Shown: piece after piece, positions 24,625 to 34,310 of the stretch
How positions within the stretch are numbered: the first letter of the stretch is position 1
Layout: each line of letters starts with the position of its first letter
The notes under the pieces: generated by a model
Database searches by the model: none
Seen by the model: only the letters and a program-made list of their open reading frames with translations
Told to the model about the DNA's origin: nothing
DNA from: Clostridia bacterium
Lineage (GTDB): Bacteria > Bacillota > Clostridia > Christensenellales > Aristaeellaceae
Length of the DNA: 64,000 nt
NCBI GenBank assembly: GCA_017448975.1
Contig: JAFSKN010000052.1
Coordinates: 1-64,000, forward strand
Direction of reading: 5' to 3'
Made by a program: the position numbers and the translations under genes

Positions 24625-26844
24625 TCAGCGCTCCCGTTTTTCCATACCGGCGACCAGCTTTTCCACGTGCCGCCGGGCGAAATTGGCCCCCGCCTGGGCA
24701 TGATCCTGGCTTTCCGCCTGATCGCCCATGAGCAGCTGAAACTGGCTTACCTTCAGGCCCAAAGCCTCCCGCATATCCTGGTCGCTGCCCCGGGGTGCCA
24801 CCAGGTAATAGCACAGCAGGGAATCCTTCTGCCCCATGCGGTGGGCGCGGTCCTCCGCCTGGGCGTGGACGGCCGGGCTCCAGTCCAGCTCCCCGAACAC
24901 CACGCAGGTGGCCCGCTGGAGATTCAGGCCGCTGGCAGCCCGCATGGAGACCACGCACAGGTCCGTTTTGCCGGTCATGAACCGATCCGCCGCTTCTTCC
25001 TTCCGGTTGGCGGCTTCCCGGCCCGTAATGAACACGGGGCGTTCGTTTTTGAGCTCCGTTTTGAAAATATCCATGACAGCGTGGTGATGGGCGAACAGCA
25101 GCACCTTTTCCCCGGCGTTCACCAAAGCCTTGACGAACTGGCACACGTAGGGGGCCTTCGCCAAGCCCGTTGCCTGGCGGGCCTCCTGGGAAATCTGATC
25201 CTCCAGCAGTGCCCGCGCGGAGGGAGACAGCGCCTGATCCTGCCGCCAGCGGTACAGCTTTTCCCACACCGGGGCCATGAGCCGGGCGTACAGGGCGTCG
25301 TCCGCGTCGATTTCCTGCACCAGCCGCCGTTTTTCCGGCAGCTCGGGCAGCACCTCCTGCTTGGTGCGGCGCAGCATCAGGCCCTCCCGCCGCAGGTGGT
25401 CGCCCAGCAAATCGGGCTTCTGTACGATGCGGTTGCCGTACCCGGCGCACCATTCCCGGGTGAAGGTTTCAAAGTCGCCTAAGAAATGAAAGTCCAAAAT
25501 GTTGATGACGTTCCAGATTTCGCTGCCGTAATTGTAGATGGGCGTGCCGGACAGGCCGATCACCCGCTGGCAGCTTTCGGACAGCAGGCTGGCCGCGCTG
25601 TATTTTTCCGTTCCGGCCCGGCGCAATTCCTGGATTTCATCAAAAATCACGGTATGGAAACCCATGCCGGGCAGAGCCTGCTTCCAGCCCCGCAGCAGCA
25701 GATAATGCAGGATGTACACGTCCGCTTCCGGCAGGGGATAGGGGGTCAGGCCCTTTACGATATGCACCCGGGGCGGGCGGCCCTCGATGCGCAGAAAGCG
25801 CAGGGTTTCCGCCAGCCAGTTGCGGCACAGGTGGGGCGGCGGCACGATGAGCAGGGGGAAAATCCCCTCCTCCGCCGCGCAGGCCAGGGCCTGCACCGTT
25901 TTGCCCAGGCCCATTTCATCCGCCAGCAGGGAACGGGGCGTCAGCAGCAGCCAGCGCAGGCCGATTTGCTGGAAGGGCCGCAGCTCGCCTGAAAACACAG
26001 CGGGGGCGGGCTGGGGTGCGGGCAGCAGGGTGCGGGCCCGCTCCCGCTCCCGGTAATAGTCCCGGGCCTGGTTCAGGGCCTCCCGCCAGCGTTCCCGGTC
26101 CCGGGGGGCAATTTCCAGCGGGTAGCGCTGCATCAGCCAGCTTACGTCCCCTACGATGCGCCGGTGGGCGGTGAAGCGGGCTTCGCCGCGCCGGGCGTCG
26201 CTGCCGGGAAACAGGCGCTTGGCCAGTTCCGTCACCGTGGGGTCGCCCTTGATCACCCAGCATTTCCGCCGGGCGTTGTAGGACAGCACGCCATAATAAT
26301 AGGAAGCGGGTTCCCCGTCCCGCAGGAAGGGGGGCACGTCCTCCTGGGACAGCTCCCGCAGGATGCCGTCCTCCAGGGAAAGGGGCGGGGCGTCTTCCGG
26401 CGGGGCTTCTTCGGTTATTTCCATAGGCGCGTCCGGGCGCGGTTCGGGAATTGTTTCGGCTTGCTTTTCGCCCGCCGTGTCCGTGGCGACGCCCCAAAGC
26501 TTGTACAGGCTGACCGGATAAATGGGAATCCCGCAAACGAACCCCGGCAGGGAGGGCAGGGCCTTTTCGGACAGCAGGATCAGGGCGGTGAGCTTCCCTG
26601 TTTCGGCGTAGCGGCGCAATTGCTTTTCCACCGGGGTTTTGTCCGGCCTGCCGCGCTTGATCTCGATGCCCACCGTATCGCACAGGAAATCGATGCGGCA
26701 CCGGGGAGCCAGGGGCGCTTCATGGCGGAAGGGGATGTCCGCCCGCTGCAGGGCGTCCGCCGTCAGGCCGTGCAGATCGTATTCATCCCGCGCCTGGGGC
26801 GCGCGGATAGCCGCCAGGGCAGTCAGCACTTTTTCCGCCGTCAT
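24625..26844 (-). CDS. SNF2-family ATPase with a PD-(D/E)XK-like N-terminal domain
   Basis: A 739-residue protein. Residues about 15-95 carry the nuclease-like pattern RIDFLCDTVGIEIKRG (D52, E61, K63) followed by EKQLRRYAE, matching the D...ExK...Q order of PD-(D/E)XK enzymes. Residues 285-720 form a SNF2/DEAD-like ATPase: Walker A LLADEMGLGKT (307-317), DEIQ box (402-405), SGTP, and helicase-C motif QAEDRAHRMGQ. The linker (180-250; GVLSYNARRKCWVIKG, WLMQRYPLEI) is shared with other bacterial SNF2 proteins. It probably remodels or translocates on DNA, perhaps cutting it. ispH follows 121 bases downstream on the same strand. Confidence 0.82.
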   Translation of the reverse strand: MTAEKVLTALAAIRAPQARDEYDLHGLTADALQRADIPFRHEAPLAPRCRIDFLCDTVGIEIKRGRPDKTPVEKQLRRYAETGKLTALILLSEKALPSLPGFVCGIPIYPVSLYKLWGVATDTAGEKQAETIPEPRPDAPMEITEEAPPEDAPPLSLEDGILRELSQEDVPPFLRDGEPASYYYGVLSYNARRKCWVIKGDPTVTELAKRLFPGSDARRGEARFTAHRRIVGDVSWLMQRYPLEIAPRDRERWREALNQARDYYRERERARTLLPAPQPAPAVFSGELRPFQQIGLRWLLLTPRSLLADEMGLGKTVQALACAAEEGIFPLLIVPPPHLCRNWLAETLRFLRIEGRPPRVHIVKGLTPYPLPEADVYILHYLLLRGWKQALPGMGFHTVIFDEIQELRRAGTEKYSAASLLSESCQRVIGLSGTPIYNYGSEIWNVINILDFHFLGDFETFTREWCAGYGNRIVQKPDLLGDHLRREGLMLRRTKQEVLPELPEKRRLVQEIDADDALYARLMAPVWEKLYRWRQDQALSPSARALLEDQISQEARQATGLAKAPYVCQFVKALVNAGEKVLLFAHHHAVMDIFKTELKNERPVFITGREAANRKEEAADRFMTGKTDLCVVSMRAASGLNLQRATCVVFGELDWSPAVHAQAEDRAHRMGQKDSLLCYYLVAPRGSDQDMREALGLKVSQFQLLMGDQAESQDHAQAGANFARRHVEKLVAGMEKRER

Positions 26845-26877
26845 GGTCCGCGCCTCCCATCGATGTGTTATGAGCGT

Positions 26878-26906
26878 ATTATACTATGATTCCGGCTCGG
26901 AAGCAA
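26878..26906 (-). promoter_or_regulatory. Promoter of the SNF2 gene
   Basis: On the minus strand: TTGCTT (26901-26906), 17-base spacer, TATAAT (26878-26883), 33 bases before the start codon. Confidence 0.65.
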
Positions 26907-26946
26907 AGCAAAATAATTACATAACTGCATCATCTCGATGTTTTTG

Positions 26947-26975
26947 TTGACAAAAACAACAAATTCCAGTATCAT
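26947..26975 (+). promoter_or_regulatory. Promoter of the sugar-kinase-like gene
   Basis: TTGACA (26947-26952), 17-base spacer, TATCAT (26970-26975). A hairpin CGCCCGG/CCGGGCG (26986-27004) follows in the leader. Confidence 0.65.
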
Positions 26976-27039
26976 ACAGCTGTGACGCCCGGGAAAGCCG
27001 GGCGAACTTTCATGAAGAATGAAAAAATGGGGGAAAGAC

Positions 27040-28173
27040 ATGGATCAGGATATCGCGCGCAAGCTTCTCAAAGTTGGGGAAGCGTTTCGCATCAAGGGGC
27101 CCTTTTTCAATTATGAGGAAGTGAGCCAGGGCAACGTAAACAGGACCTACAAAGTGAACTATATCCGGGACGACGGCACCGGCATGGCGGTGATCAAGCC
27201 TTATCTGGTGCAGCGGGTGAACACCTACGCCTTCAAAAACCCCATCCAGCTGATGGAAAACATTGACAAGGTGACGGAGTACATCCGTAAAAAAGCGCCG
27301 GACAAGGTGAGCCTGCATTACCACCATACCGAGGACGCAAGCGGTGAAAGAAAAACCTACCTGTCGGACGAGGAAGACAGCTTTTGGCGCATCTGCAATT
27401 ACGTGCCATCCGTCACATTCGACTCCTGCGACGATATCCGCGTGGTGCGCAACGCCGGAGAGGCTTTTGGCGAATTCCAAATGCTGCTCAGCGATTTTGA
27501 CGCCACTCAGCTCTATTACACCATCCCCGATTTTCACGATACCCGCAAGCGCTACGAGACCATGCTCAAGGACGTGGCGCGGGACGAGTGCGGCAGGGTG
27601 GCCGAGGTCAGGGAAGAAATCGACTGGCTGCTGTCCGTGCAGGATCAGGCCTGCCGCCTGACCGATCTGTTCAATGAGGGCAAGCTGCCCCTGCGCGTGA
27701 CCCACAACGATACCAAGATCAACAACGTGCTGTTTGACGAAGTCACCCACGAGGCCCTGGTGGTGGTGGACCTGGACACAGTTATGCCCGGCCTGGTGGG
27801 CCACGATTTCGGCGACGCCATCCGTTTCGCCGCCAACTTCGTGGAGGAGGACTGGGAGGATTACCAGAAGGCGGGCGTGAACCTGAATATTTTCTGGGCT
27901 TTCGCGGAAGGCTTCCTGAAAAAGACGGCCAAGACTTTAACGCCTCTGGAGGTGGAAACCCTGGGCATGTCCAGCTTCGTGCTGGCTTGCGAGCTGGCCA
28001 CCCGCTTCCTGGACGACTATATCAATGGCGATAAGTATTTCAACGTGAAAAAACCCAAGCACAACCTGATCCGCACCCGCTGCCAGATCGCCCTGGCCAA
28101 AGATATGCTGGAAAAGCAGGACGCCATGAACGCCATCGTGCGGGAATGCGCCCGGAAGTATCAGAACGCCTGA
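27040..28173 (+). CDS. Phosphotransferase of the APH/choline-kinase fold, NahK-like
   Basis: A 377-residue kinase-fold protein. The catalytic loop VTHNDTKINNVLFD and metal-binding VVDLDTVMPGLVGHDFGDAIRF match N-acetylhexosamine 1-kinases and related aminoglycoside-phosphotransferase-fold sugar kinases; NRTYKV near the start is the nucleotide loop. It probably makes a hexosamine-1-phosphate in glycan salvage, but the substrate is inferred from the motif only. The ATG at 27040 is used because GGGGGAAAG precedes it; the ATG at 27019 has no ribosome site. It is monocistronic. Confidence 0.82.
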   Translation: MDQDIARKLLKVGEAFRIKGPFFNYEEVSQGNVNRTYKVNYIRDDGTGMAVIKPYLVQRVNTYAFKNPIQLMENIDKVTEYIRKKAPDKVSLHYHHTEDASGERKTYLSDEEDSFWRICNYVPSVTFDSCDDIRVVRNAGEAFGEFQMLLSDFDATQLYYTIPDFHDTRKRYETMLKDVARDECGRVAEVREEIDWLLSVQDQACRLTDLFNEGKLPLRVTHNDTKINNVLFDEVTHEALVVVDLDTVMPGLVGHDFGDAIRFAANFVEEDWEDYQKAGVNLNIFWAFAEGFLKKTAKTLTPLEVETLGMSSFVLACELATRFLDDYINGDKYFNVKKPKHNLIRTRCQIALAKDMLEKQDAMNAIVRECARKYQNA

Positions 28174-28191
28174 TAAGCAAATTCGTATATT

Positions 28192-28222
28192 GCAAAAGCG
28201 CCGGAACGCCCGGCGCTTTTGC
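28192..28222 (+). terminator. Terminator after the sugar-kinase-like gene
   Basis: A perfect 13-base stem (28192-28204/28210-28222) with A- and T-tracts inside its base; it can act in both directions. Confidence 0.8.
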
Positions 28223-28248
28223 TGTGTGCGGCTTGAAGTGATTTCATT

Positions 28249-28354
28249 CAGAGTTGAGAGTGAAGCATTGAGAGTTGAGATGATATAGTGTTTTTCGCAA
28301 GAGAACCCTGTTGATGGACTATATAAATCTCAACTCTTCACGCTCAACTCTAAC
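28249..28354. repeat. R1 heptamer inverted repeat, copy 5
   Basis: Left arm CAGAGTTGAGAGTGAAGCAT (28249-28268 and on) and right arm 28317-28352 (CTATATAAATCTCAACTCTT and on). It lies between the 3' ends of two convergent genes. Confidence 0.78.
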
Positions 28355-28402
28355 TCCCGCTGCTTGAAAGTGCTCTTGAAGAAACGGTAATAGAGACCCT
28401 TT

Positions 28403-29629
28403 TCACCTCTGCGGGGGCAGGTGTTCCAAAATCACGCCCACAGGCGCGGCCTCCGGAAAGCCCGGCCAGCCCGTACCCGCTTTGCTGTCCGCGTCCTTGC
28501 CGCAGGGGGTGGGTACGTTCAGGTACGCCGCTTTCTCCACGTCGCCTTTCAGCAGGTTGTCAAAAAACGCGGTGACGAAGTGGCAGTTCAGGTCGTTCAG
28601 CCGCCGGGTGTCCCACACGGGGTCGGACCAGCGCTTGATGATCTCCCAGGAGGCGGATTGGGCCTCAATCGGGGCGGGATTGTTGGCTACGTTGTGGCCG
28701 CAGCGCTCATAGCTGATGAAAATGCGGTCGGAATTCGCCGCCCCTTCGCAGCACTGCCGCACCGCGTCATAGCCCACGGTTTGATCGGAGGTGCCGCAGA
28801 ACCAGAGGGTGGGAACGTCGATGTCTTCGGACAGGGCGGGATCGAACCAGAAGGTGGCCGGGGCGAACAGCACGGCGGCCTTCACGGTTTTATTGCCGTG
28901 CCAATCTGCCGCTTCCTTCACTTCCTCCGCCACGGGGGCGAAGACGTCTGCCAGCACTTTATCGCTGATTCTCGCGCCGATTGTGCGCAGCGCGCCGTAG
29001 CCGCCCATGGAAAAGCCGATCAGGCCCACGGTGTCGGGCAGCAGCATGCCCCGCAGGAAGCCTTCGCTGTTCAGCTGCTTCAATTGGGAAATGACGAACC
29101 GCTGATCCAGAGAACGGTGGATCACGGCGCTTTCAATGGAGCCCTGGGCCGGGAAATCCGGGTAAGTGTTGTCCGTGTGCCCGATGGAGAGCACCACGTA
29201 GCCTTTGGAGGACAGATTTTCCGCCAAATTGACCAGCAAAATGCGGGAACCGGGATAACCGTGGGAAATCACCACCACCGGGCAGGGACCGGCGGTGACG
29301 TCCGGCGCCGCATCCCGGAACGCCCGGCCTTCAATTTGGTAGGGCGTCAGATTATTCAGGTCCGCCCGGCCCATATAATCGGTGTATACCGCCCGGGTAT
29401 CATCCGTGCCCGGCAGGGCGGGATACCAAACTTCCACCGTCAGGGGCCGGTCGTACCGGGGATAGCGCCCCTCCCGCTTCCCGGCCAGCACGTCCGCCTG
29501 ATCGGGCTGGGTCAATGTGATGGTGCGCACGCCGGTCACCGTATTTCCCCGGGGGGCCAGCACCGGCGCGCCGGGCAGGGCATCGCCTAACATGGCGCCC
29601 ATGGGATGCTGCTTCTGCCAATCGCTCAT
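28403..29629 (-). CDS. Alpha/beta hydrolase, PAF-acetylhydrolase/dienelactone-hydrolase-like
   Basis: A 408-residue protein with an alpha/beta-hydrolase core: oxyanion region VVVISHGYPGSR, nucleophile elbow GFSMGGYG, a probable acid in the PTLWFCGTSDQTVGYDAV region, and catalytic His in YERCGHNVANN. No signal peptide is visible, so it is likely cytoplasmic. Family members hydrolyse short esters or lipids; the substrate is unknown. The ATG at 29629 follows AAGGAGCGA. An R2 element ends 36 bases upstream and provides a TATAAT oriented toward this gene. Confidence 0.8.
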   Translation of the reverse strand: MSDWQKQHPMGAMLGDALPGAPVLAPRGNTVTGVRTITLTQPDQADVLAGKREGRYPRYDRPLTVEVWYPALPGTDDTRAVYTDYMGRADLNNLTPYQIEGRAFRDAAPDVTAGPCPVVVISHGYPGSRILLVNLAENLSSKGYVVLSIGHTDNTYPDFPAQGSIESAVIHRSLDQRFVISQLKQLNSEGFLRGMLLPDTVGLIGFSMGGYGALRTIGARISDKVLADVFAPVAEEVKEAADWHGNKTVKAAVLFAPATFWFDPALSEDIDVPTLWFCGTSDQTVGYDAVRQCCEGAANSDRIFISYERCGHNVANNPAPIEAQSASWEIIKRWSDPVWDTRRLNDLNCHFVTAFFDNLLKGDVEKAAYLNVPTPCGKDADSKAGTGWPGFPEAAPVGVILEHLPPQR

Positions 29630-29662
29630 AAAAATCGCTCCTTGCTTTACGGAATAATTTGA

Positions 29663-29750
29663 ATTATACCATAACGCTTGCCGCTTTTCCCTCCGGGAAG
29701 CGGCAAGACGGCCGACCGCGCTTTGCGCCGGTCGCCTCGTTATTATACCA
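29663..29750 (-). repeat. R2 two-hairpin element, copy b
   Basis: Almost identical to copy a, with one base difference (CTTTGCG for CTTCGCG) across the core. It lies between divergent genes; the TATACC end faces the hydrolase gene and reads TATAAT (29663-29668) on the minus strand. Confidence 0.85.
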
Positions 29751-29791
29751 TTGCACTCCCAGTGAGTAAACCCTATAAGATGAAAAAAAGA

Positions 29792-29820
29792 TTGCAAAGG
29801 CTGTTCACAGGCCGTATAAT
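29792..29820 (+). promoter_or_regulatory. Promoter of the 559-residue unknown gene
   Basis: TTGCAA (29792-29797), 17-base spacer, TATAAT (29815-29820), 26 bases before the ATG. Confidence 0.7.
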
Positions 29821-29846
29821 GGAACAAAAGAAGGAGGCGCGTCCCC

Positions 29847-31526
29847 ATGACTCTGTACGATCAGCTGTCCCCGGAAGGAAAAACGCTGCTGGACGAAGCC
29901 AAGAAAAGGCTTTCGGCGGCCTATGATCCCGCCCTGCGCCTGGTTTCCTGGCGGTTCGACGCGGAGAAGGAGGTCAGCCTTCGTTCGTCCCTGTACTACG
30001 CCCTGGCCCTCATGATCCGGGATGAAGCGGGAGCCTGGGACACCGTCGAGGACATTTGCCGGGCGGTGCTGGCTCTGCAGATCGACGCGCCGGGGGAAAT
30101 CTTCCACGGCGTGTTCCGCCACAATCCCCATGAAAAATATCCTCCCGCCGGGGCGCTGGATTATAAGCGGCTGGGTCTGTACGGGCGCTATTGGGCGGAC
30201 TGCACGTGGGAGCGGGTGACGGACAGCTTTCATCAAAAGCTCGCCGCCCATCCCGTATGGAGCGAAAGCGCCGGGGAAATCGAAGGGCTGCTGCGCAAGG
30301 CGCTGACCGATACCGTGCCCGTGGTGTGGGACACCTACGAGCCTAACCTCCGGGAATTTCTGCTCATGTGCTTTGCCATGCTGCTGCGCCACGGGGAAGG
30401 GCGTATGCGTGAAGCCCTGAAAAAGGACATGCTTCACAGCGCGCGCCTTGCCATAGAGGGCGGCATCGTCCGCAGCAAAACCAATTTCACGCCCCTGAAT
30501 ACCAACATCCAGTGCATGCACATTTTCCTGCTGGACTTTTTCGGGACGCTTTTGAACGAGCCCGCCTGGCGGGATTACGCCGTTTCCTACGCCCAGGGGA
30601 TGCTTTCCCGCTACCGGGAGCATCACGCCTGCGCCGAGTTCAATTCCCCCACCTACTGCGGGGTAGACCTGTCCACTCTGGGATTTGTGCGGCGGTACAG
30701 CGATAACGAACCGCTGAAAGCTCTGGCGGAAGAACTGGAAAGCGGCATCTGGCACGACATGGCGGACTTTTATAACCCGGCCATGCGCAATTTCTGCGGA
30801 CCCTATTCCCGGGCCTATGAGCTGGAAATGGGTGCGCACACCTGTTTCTGCGATATGCTGTACTGGGCGCTGGGGGAGAAGGACTTCCCCTGGCATCCCT
30901 TCTCCGTGGAAAGCGTGAACAATCCCCTGATGCTGTTGGGGGATATCCGCATGCCAGAAGACGTGAAACGGGCCTTTTTGACGCCCAAGCAGGACGCGAC
31001 CGTGCGCCGCGTCTTCCGGGAGCTCTCCGAACGGGGCGACCCGGAAAACAACAGCGCCCTGTGCACGGCGGAGGCCTGGATCACCCCGGACCTGATGGCG
31101 GGGGTTCTGCGGGGCAGCGAAAACCCCAGCCACCAACTGCATCCCCTGGTGGTGTTCTGGCGGCAGAAAACGGGCCTTGGCACCATCAAGCTGCTGCGCT
31201 GCCTGCCGGACGGGCAGATGACCCACCTGCACACCGTTTTCTTTCACGGGGAAATGGAAAAAAATCGCCTGACCATGGACGTGAACGCACAGGTCAAGCG
31301 GGATGTGGATATTTTCTTTGAGATCGAATGTGGCGATATAGACGCCGCCGTGATCGACGAAAACGCATGGCGCTTGCCGGGCCTGACGGTGGCGCTGTCC
31401 GCCCAGGCTCCCCGGCCCATGGTGCGGAAAATCGACGCTCGCACCCTGTGGGTGATCTATCCCGCCCGGATCAGCCAGCCGGACACCATGCGCATGCGGT
31501 TTGAAATGACGCTGAACCTGTCGTAA
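29847..31526 (+). CDS. Conserved hypothetical, probably helical-barrel fold
   Basis: I do not recognise this 559-residue protein. It has no signal peptide or membrane segment. The first two-thirds are helix-rich with aromatic and acidic patches (EIFHGVFRHNPHEKYPP, EFNSPTYCGVDL, NFCGPYSRAYE), which by eye resembles alpha/alpha-toroid proteins acting on glycans; the last third (about 400-559) looks beta-rich, as in polysaccharide lyases and their relatives. That is a fold guess, not a function. AGGAGG precedes the ATG, and it has its own promoter, divergent from the hydrolase and convergent with the thioesterase. Confidence 0.55.
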   Translation: MTLYDQLSPEGKTLLDEAKKRLSAAYDPALRLVSWRFDAEKEVSLRSSLYYALALMIRDEAGAWDTVEDICRAVLALQIDAPGEIFHGVFRHNPHEKYPPAGALDYKRLGLYGRYWADCTWERVTDSFHQKLAAHPVWSESAGEIEGLLRKALTDTVPVVWDTYEPNLREFLLMCFAMLLRHGEGRMREALKKDMLHSARLAIEGGIVRSKTNFTPLNTNIQCMHIFLLDFFGTLLNEPAWRDYAVSYAQGMLSRYREHHACAEFNSPTYCGVDLSTLGFVRRYSDNEPLKALAEELESGIWHDMADFYNPAMRNFCGPYSRAYELEMGAHTCFCDMLYWALGEKDFPWHPFSVESVNNPLMLLGDIRMPEDVKRAFLTPKQDATVRRVFRELSERGDPENNSALCTAEAWITPDLMAGVLRGSENPSHQLHPLVVFWRQKTGLGTIKLLRCLPDGQMTHLHTVFFHGEMEKNRLTMDVNAQVKRDVDIFFEIECGDIDAAVIDENAWRLPGLTVALSAQAPRPMVRKIDARTLWVIYPARISQPDTMRMRFEMTLNLS

Positions 31527-31529
31527 GGC

Positions 31530-32261
31530 TTATCTTTCTTTCAGCTTTCCGCCCAGTTCAAAGTGCAGCTTATCCTCGTGATAGCCTGCCACGCGGTAAT
31601 TCAGGCCGTTTTTGTACACCCGCAGGGTGATTTCCTGATCGGGCAGCACTTCGGAATCGTAGTTCACCAGCAGGGTTTCCAGGCAATATTTGCTCATGAT
31701 TTCCACGCCCAGCGCGTCGCACGCCCAATCGGCGTAGCGGGTGTTGTTGACGTGCTGGTTTACGTCCAGGTCGAAATAGACGGGCTTGCGCCAGAGGGTT
31801 TTTTCCTCGCCGTCCACCGTATCTACCGTAGCGGGCAGGCCGATGGGCACGGGCAGGTCGGCGTTGTCCGGCAAAATCTTGGCAATATCCCCCGGCGGCA
31901 GCATGCGGCGGCTTTCGATGTCCAGCAGCGCCCAGAGGGTGGCGGCGCAGCCGATGGTATTGCCGTCCTCATCCCGGAAAATGAAATAGCGGGGGAAGAA
32001 CCAGCGGCGATTGGCGGTGGGGAAGGTTTCGGCGGTGATGCGGTCGCCGATCCTGGGGTACTTGTCCATGTGGATTTCACAGCGGGTGAGGATCCACACG
32101 ATGTTCTTCTGAATCAGCGCGTTCCGCCCGCAGCCCAAAAGCTCCGAGTGCGTGCCCGCCAATTCCTGCATGATCTGCATGACGGCGCTGGGCCGAAGCG
32201 TGCCCATGAAATCGCAGTCGCTGGTACGGATTAAGAATTCTTCCTGATAAGTCTTGTACAT
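31530..32261 (-). CDS. Acyl-ACP thioesterase (FatA/FatB-like)
   Basis: A 243-residue double-hotdog thioesterase that releases fatty acids from acyl carrier protein. The N-terminal hotdog holds TYQEEFLIRTSDCDFMGTLR and the C-terminal one holds DLDVNQHVNNTRYADWACDAL, the conserved Asn/His active-site segment of this family. The ATG at 32261 follows CGAGGAAAAG; the frame runs further upstream without a ribosome site. It is the last gene of a leftward string that includes mnmG. Confidence 0.88.
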   Translation of the reverse strand: MYKTYQEEFLIRTSDCDFMGTLRPSAVMQIMQELAGTHSELLGCGRNALIQKNIVWILTRCEIHMDKYPRIGDRITAETFPTANRRWFFPRYFIFRDEDGNTIGCAATLWALLDIESRRMLPPGDIAKILPDNADLPVPIGLPATVDTVDGEEKTLWRKPVYFDLDVNQHVNNTRYADWACDALGVEIMSKYCLETLLVNYDSEVLPDQEITLRVYKNGLNYRVAGYHEDKLHFELGGKLKER

Positions 32262-32278
32262 AACTTTTCCTCGATTCG

Positions 32279-32506
32279 TTATTGAAATTCGCTGGGAAAC
32301 ACGGTATACATGCCATAGAGCAGACCGATGCCCAGAAGCACGTCTAATACGCCTATCCATACGGATACTTGAACTTTTAAAACGGATAGAACGCAATTAA
32401 TGCCTATATACAGGATTGCCAAAAACAGCGCCAGGTAAAATTTTCGGCTGAATGCTTTCCCTTTATTGCTTGCTTTCTGCGCGTGGTGCTTTTTATTCTT
32501 CCCCAT
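32279..32506 (-). CDS. Small two-helix membrane protein
   Basis: A 75-residue protein: a very basic N-terminus (KNKKHHAQKASNKGK), then two membrane segments (about 25-43 and 48-66). No family recognised. It starts 6 bases after the mnmG stop; the ribosome site is AAGGA inside the end of mnmG, so translation is probably coupled. The thioesterase gene follows after 17 bases. Confidence 0.6.
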   Translation of the reverse strand: MGKNKKHHAQKASNKGKAFSRKFYLALFLAILYIGINCVLSVLKVQVSVWIGVLDVLLGIGLLYGMYTVFPSEFQ

Positions 32507-32512
32507 CTTTAC

Positions 32513-34291
32513 TTACGCATCCTTTTTTTCGCTATTCCGCTTGAGCCACACCATCAGCACCGCGATGTCCGCCGGGTTCACCCCGGGAATGCGGCTGGCC
32601 TGGCCCAGGGACAGGGGCTGGCGGGCCTGGAGCTTTTCCCGGGCTTCCAAACGCAGGGCGTCGATGGCATGATAATCGGTATCGGGGGGAAGGACGGCTT
32701 CCTCCATGGCCCGGGTCTGCTTGATCTGGGCCATTTCCTTTTGCAGATAGCCTTCGTACTTGATTTGGATTTCCGCCTGTTCTCTGGCCCCGGCGGTGTA
32801 GTCCCAGCTCTCCGGCAGGGTCAAATGGGCGTCCGGGTGGCGCAATTCCTTATCCAGACCAACGTCGGAGAGGCGCTTGACCAGTTCCTCCGTTTCCCGC
32901 TGCTTCTGTTCGGCGCGGCGCAGGCGCGCGTCGGAGATCAGGCCCAAATCCCGGGCTTTCAGGGTCAAACGTAAATCGGCGTTGTCCTGGCGCAGGTACA
33001 GGCGGTGTTCGGCCCGGCTGGTCATCATGCGGTAGGGCTCATCGGTGCCCTTGGTGGTCAAATCGTCGGCCATCACGCCGATATAAGCCTGGTCCCGGGT
33101 GAGCAGGAAGGGTTCTTGCTCCTTACAGTACAGGCAGGCGTTGATGGCGGCGTACAGGCCCTGGGCCGCCGCTTCCTCATAGCCCGAGGTGCCGTTAATT
33201 TGGCCCGCGGTGTAGAGGCCGGGGATATGCCGCGCCCCCAGGTAGGGGGTCAGGGCCAGGGGATCGATGCAGTCGTATTCGATGGCGTAGGCCAGGCGGG
33301 TGAGGACGCAGCGCTCCAGACCCGGAATGGTGCGGTACATCTGCCACTGCACGTCCTCCGGCATGGAGGAGCTCATGCCCTGCACGTACCATTCGGGGTA
33401 GCCGTCCCCCTCCGGCTCTAAGAAAAGCTGGTGCCGGTCCTTGTCGGCGAAGCGCACGATCTTGGTTTCGATGGAGGGGCAGTAGCGGGCCCCGGTGCCG
33501 TTGATCTGGCCGGTGAACATGGGGGCCCGGTGGAGGTTTTGACGGATGATCTCGTGGGTTTTTTCGTTGGTCCAGGTAAGGTAACAGCTGATTTTGTTCT
33601 TGGGCGGCACGTCCGTCATAAAGGAGAAGGGCGTCACCGGTTCGTCGCCGGGCTGCACCTCCATTTTGTCAAAATCAATGCTGTTTTCCGCCACGCGGGC
33701 CGGGGTGCCGGTCTTGAAGCGGCGCAGGGAAAAGCCCAAATCAGCCAACGACTTGCTCAAATAATTGGCGGGCATCAGGCCCTGGGGCCCCGCGTCCCAT
33801 TCCGCTTCCCCGATGATGATGCGGCTTTTCAGGTACACCCCGGTGCACACCACTACCGCCCGGCAGGGAATCACGTCGCCGGTCAGGGTCTTGACGCCGG
33901 ACACCCTGCCGTTCTGCGTCAATATTTCCGCCGCTTCCCCCTGGCGCAGGGTCAGACGCTCCTGATTGAACAGGGTTTTCAGCATCCGCAGATGGTACGC
34001 CCGCTTATCCGCCTGGATGCGCAGACTATGGACGGCGGGGCCTTTCCCTCGGTTCAGCATCCGGCTTTGCAGAGTAATATCATCCGCCGCCAGGCCCATT
34101 TCGCCGCCCAGGGCGTCCACCTCGCGAACCAAATGGCCCTTGCCCGTGCCCCCGATGGAGGGGTTGCAAGGCATCAGCGCCACAGATTCCAGGTTCAAGG
34201 TCAGCAGCATGGTATCCAGGCCCATGCGCGCGCCGCACAGCGCGGCTTCGCAGCCCGCGTGGCCCGCGCCAATCACTACAAGGTCAGCCAA
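32513..34291 (-). CDS. mnmG: tRNA uridine-5-carboxymethylaminomethyl modification enzyme MnmG
   Basis: A 592-residue FAD enzyme that, with MnmE, modifies U34 of several tRNAs. N-terminal FAD site [14 protein letters not shown], then [42 protein letters not shown] and the C-terminal helical MnmE-contact domain with [17 protein letters not shown]. The start is TTG at 34291 with GGAGG eight bases upstream. It is somewhat shorter than the usual 620-630. It is not next to mnmE, rsmG or parB as in many genomes but sits among small membrane-protein genes. Confidence 0.95.
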   Translation of the reverse strand: MADLVVIGAGHAGCEAALCGARMGLDTMLLTLNLESVALMPCNPSIGGTGKGHLVREVDALGGEMGLAADDITLQSRMLNRGKGPAVHSLRIQADKRAYHLRMLKTLFNQERLTLRQGEAAEILTQNGRVSGVKTLTGDVIPCRAVVVCTGVYLKSRIIIGEAEWDAGPQGLMPANYLSKSLADLGFSLRRFKTGTPARVAENSIDFDKMEVQPGDEPVTPFSFMTDVPPKNKISCYLTWTNEKTHEIIRQNLHRAPMFTGQINGTGARYCPSIETKIVRFADKDRHQLFLEPEGDGYPEWYVQGMSSSMPEDVQWQMYRTIPGLERCVLTRLAYAIEYDCIDPLALTPYLGARHIPGLYTAGQINGTSGYEEAAAQGLYAAINACLYCKEQEPFLLTRDQAYIGVMADDLTTKGTDEPYRMMTSRAEHRLYLRQDNADLRLTLKARDLGLISDARLRRAEQKQRETEELVKRLSDVGLDKELRHPDAHLTLPESWDYTAGAREQAEIQIKYEGYLQKEMAQIKQTRAMEEAVLPPDTDYHAIDALRLEAREKLQARQPLSLGQASRIPGVNPADIAVLMVWLKRNSEKKDA

Positions 34292-34310
34292 AGAAGTAGT
34301 CCTCCGCTAT

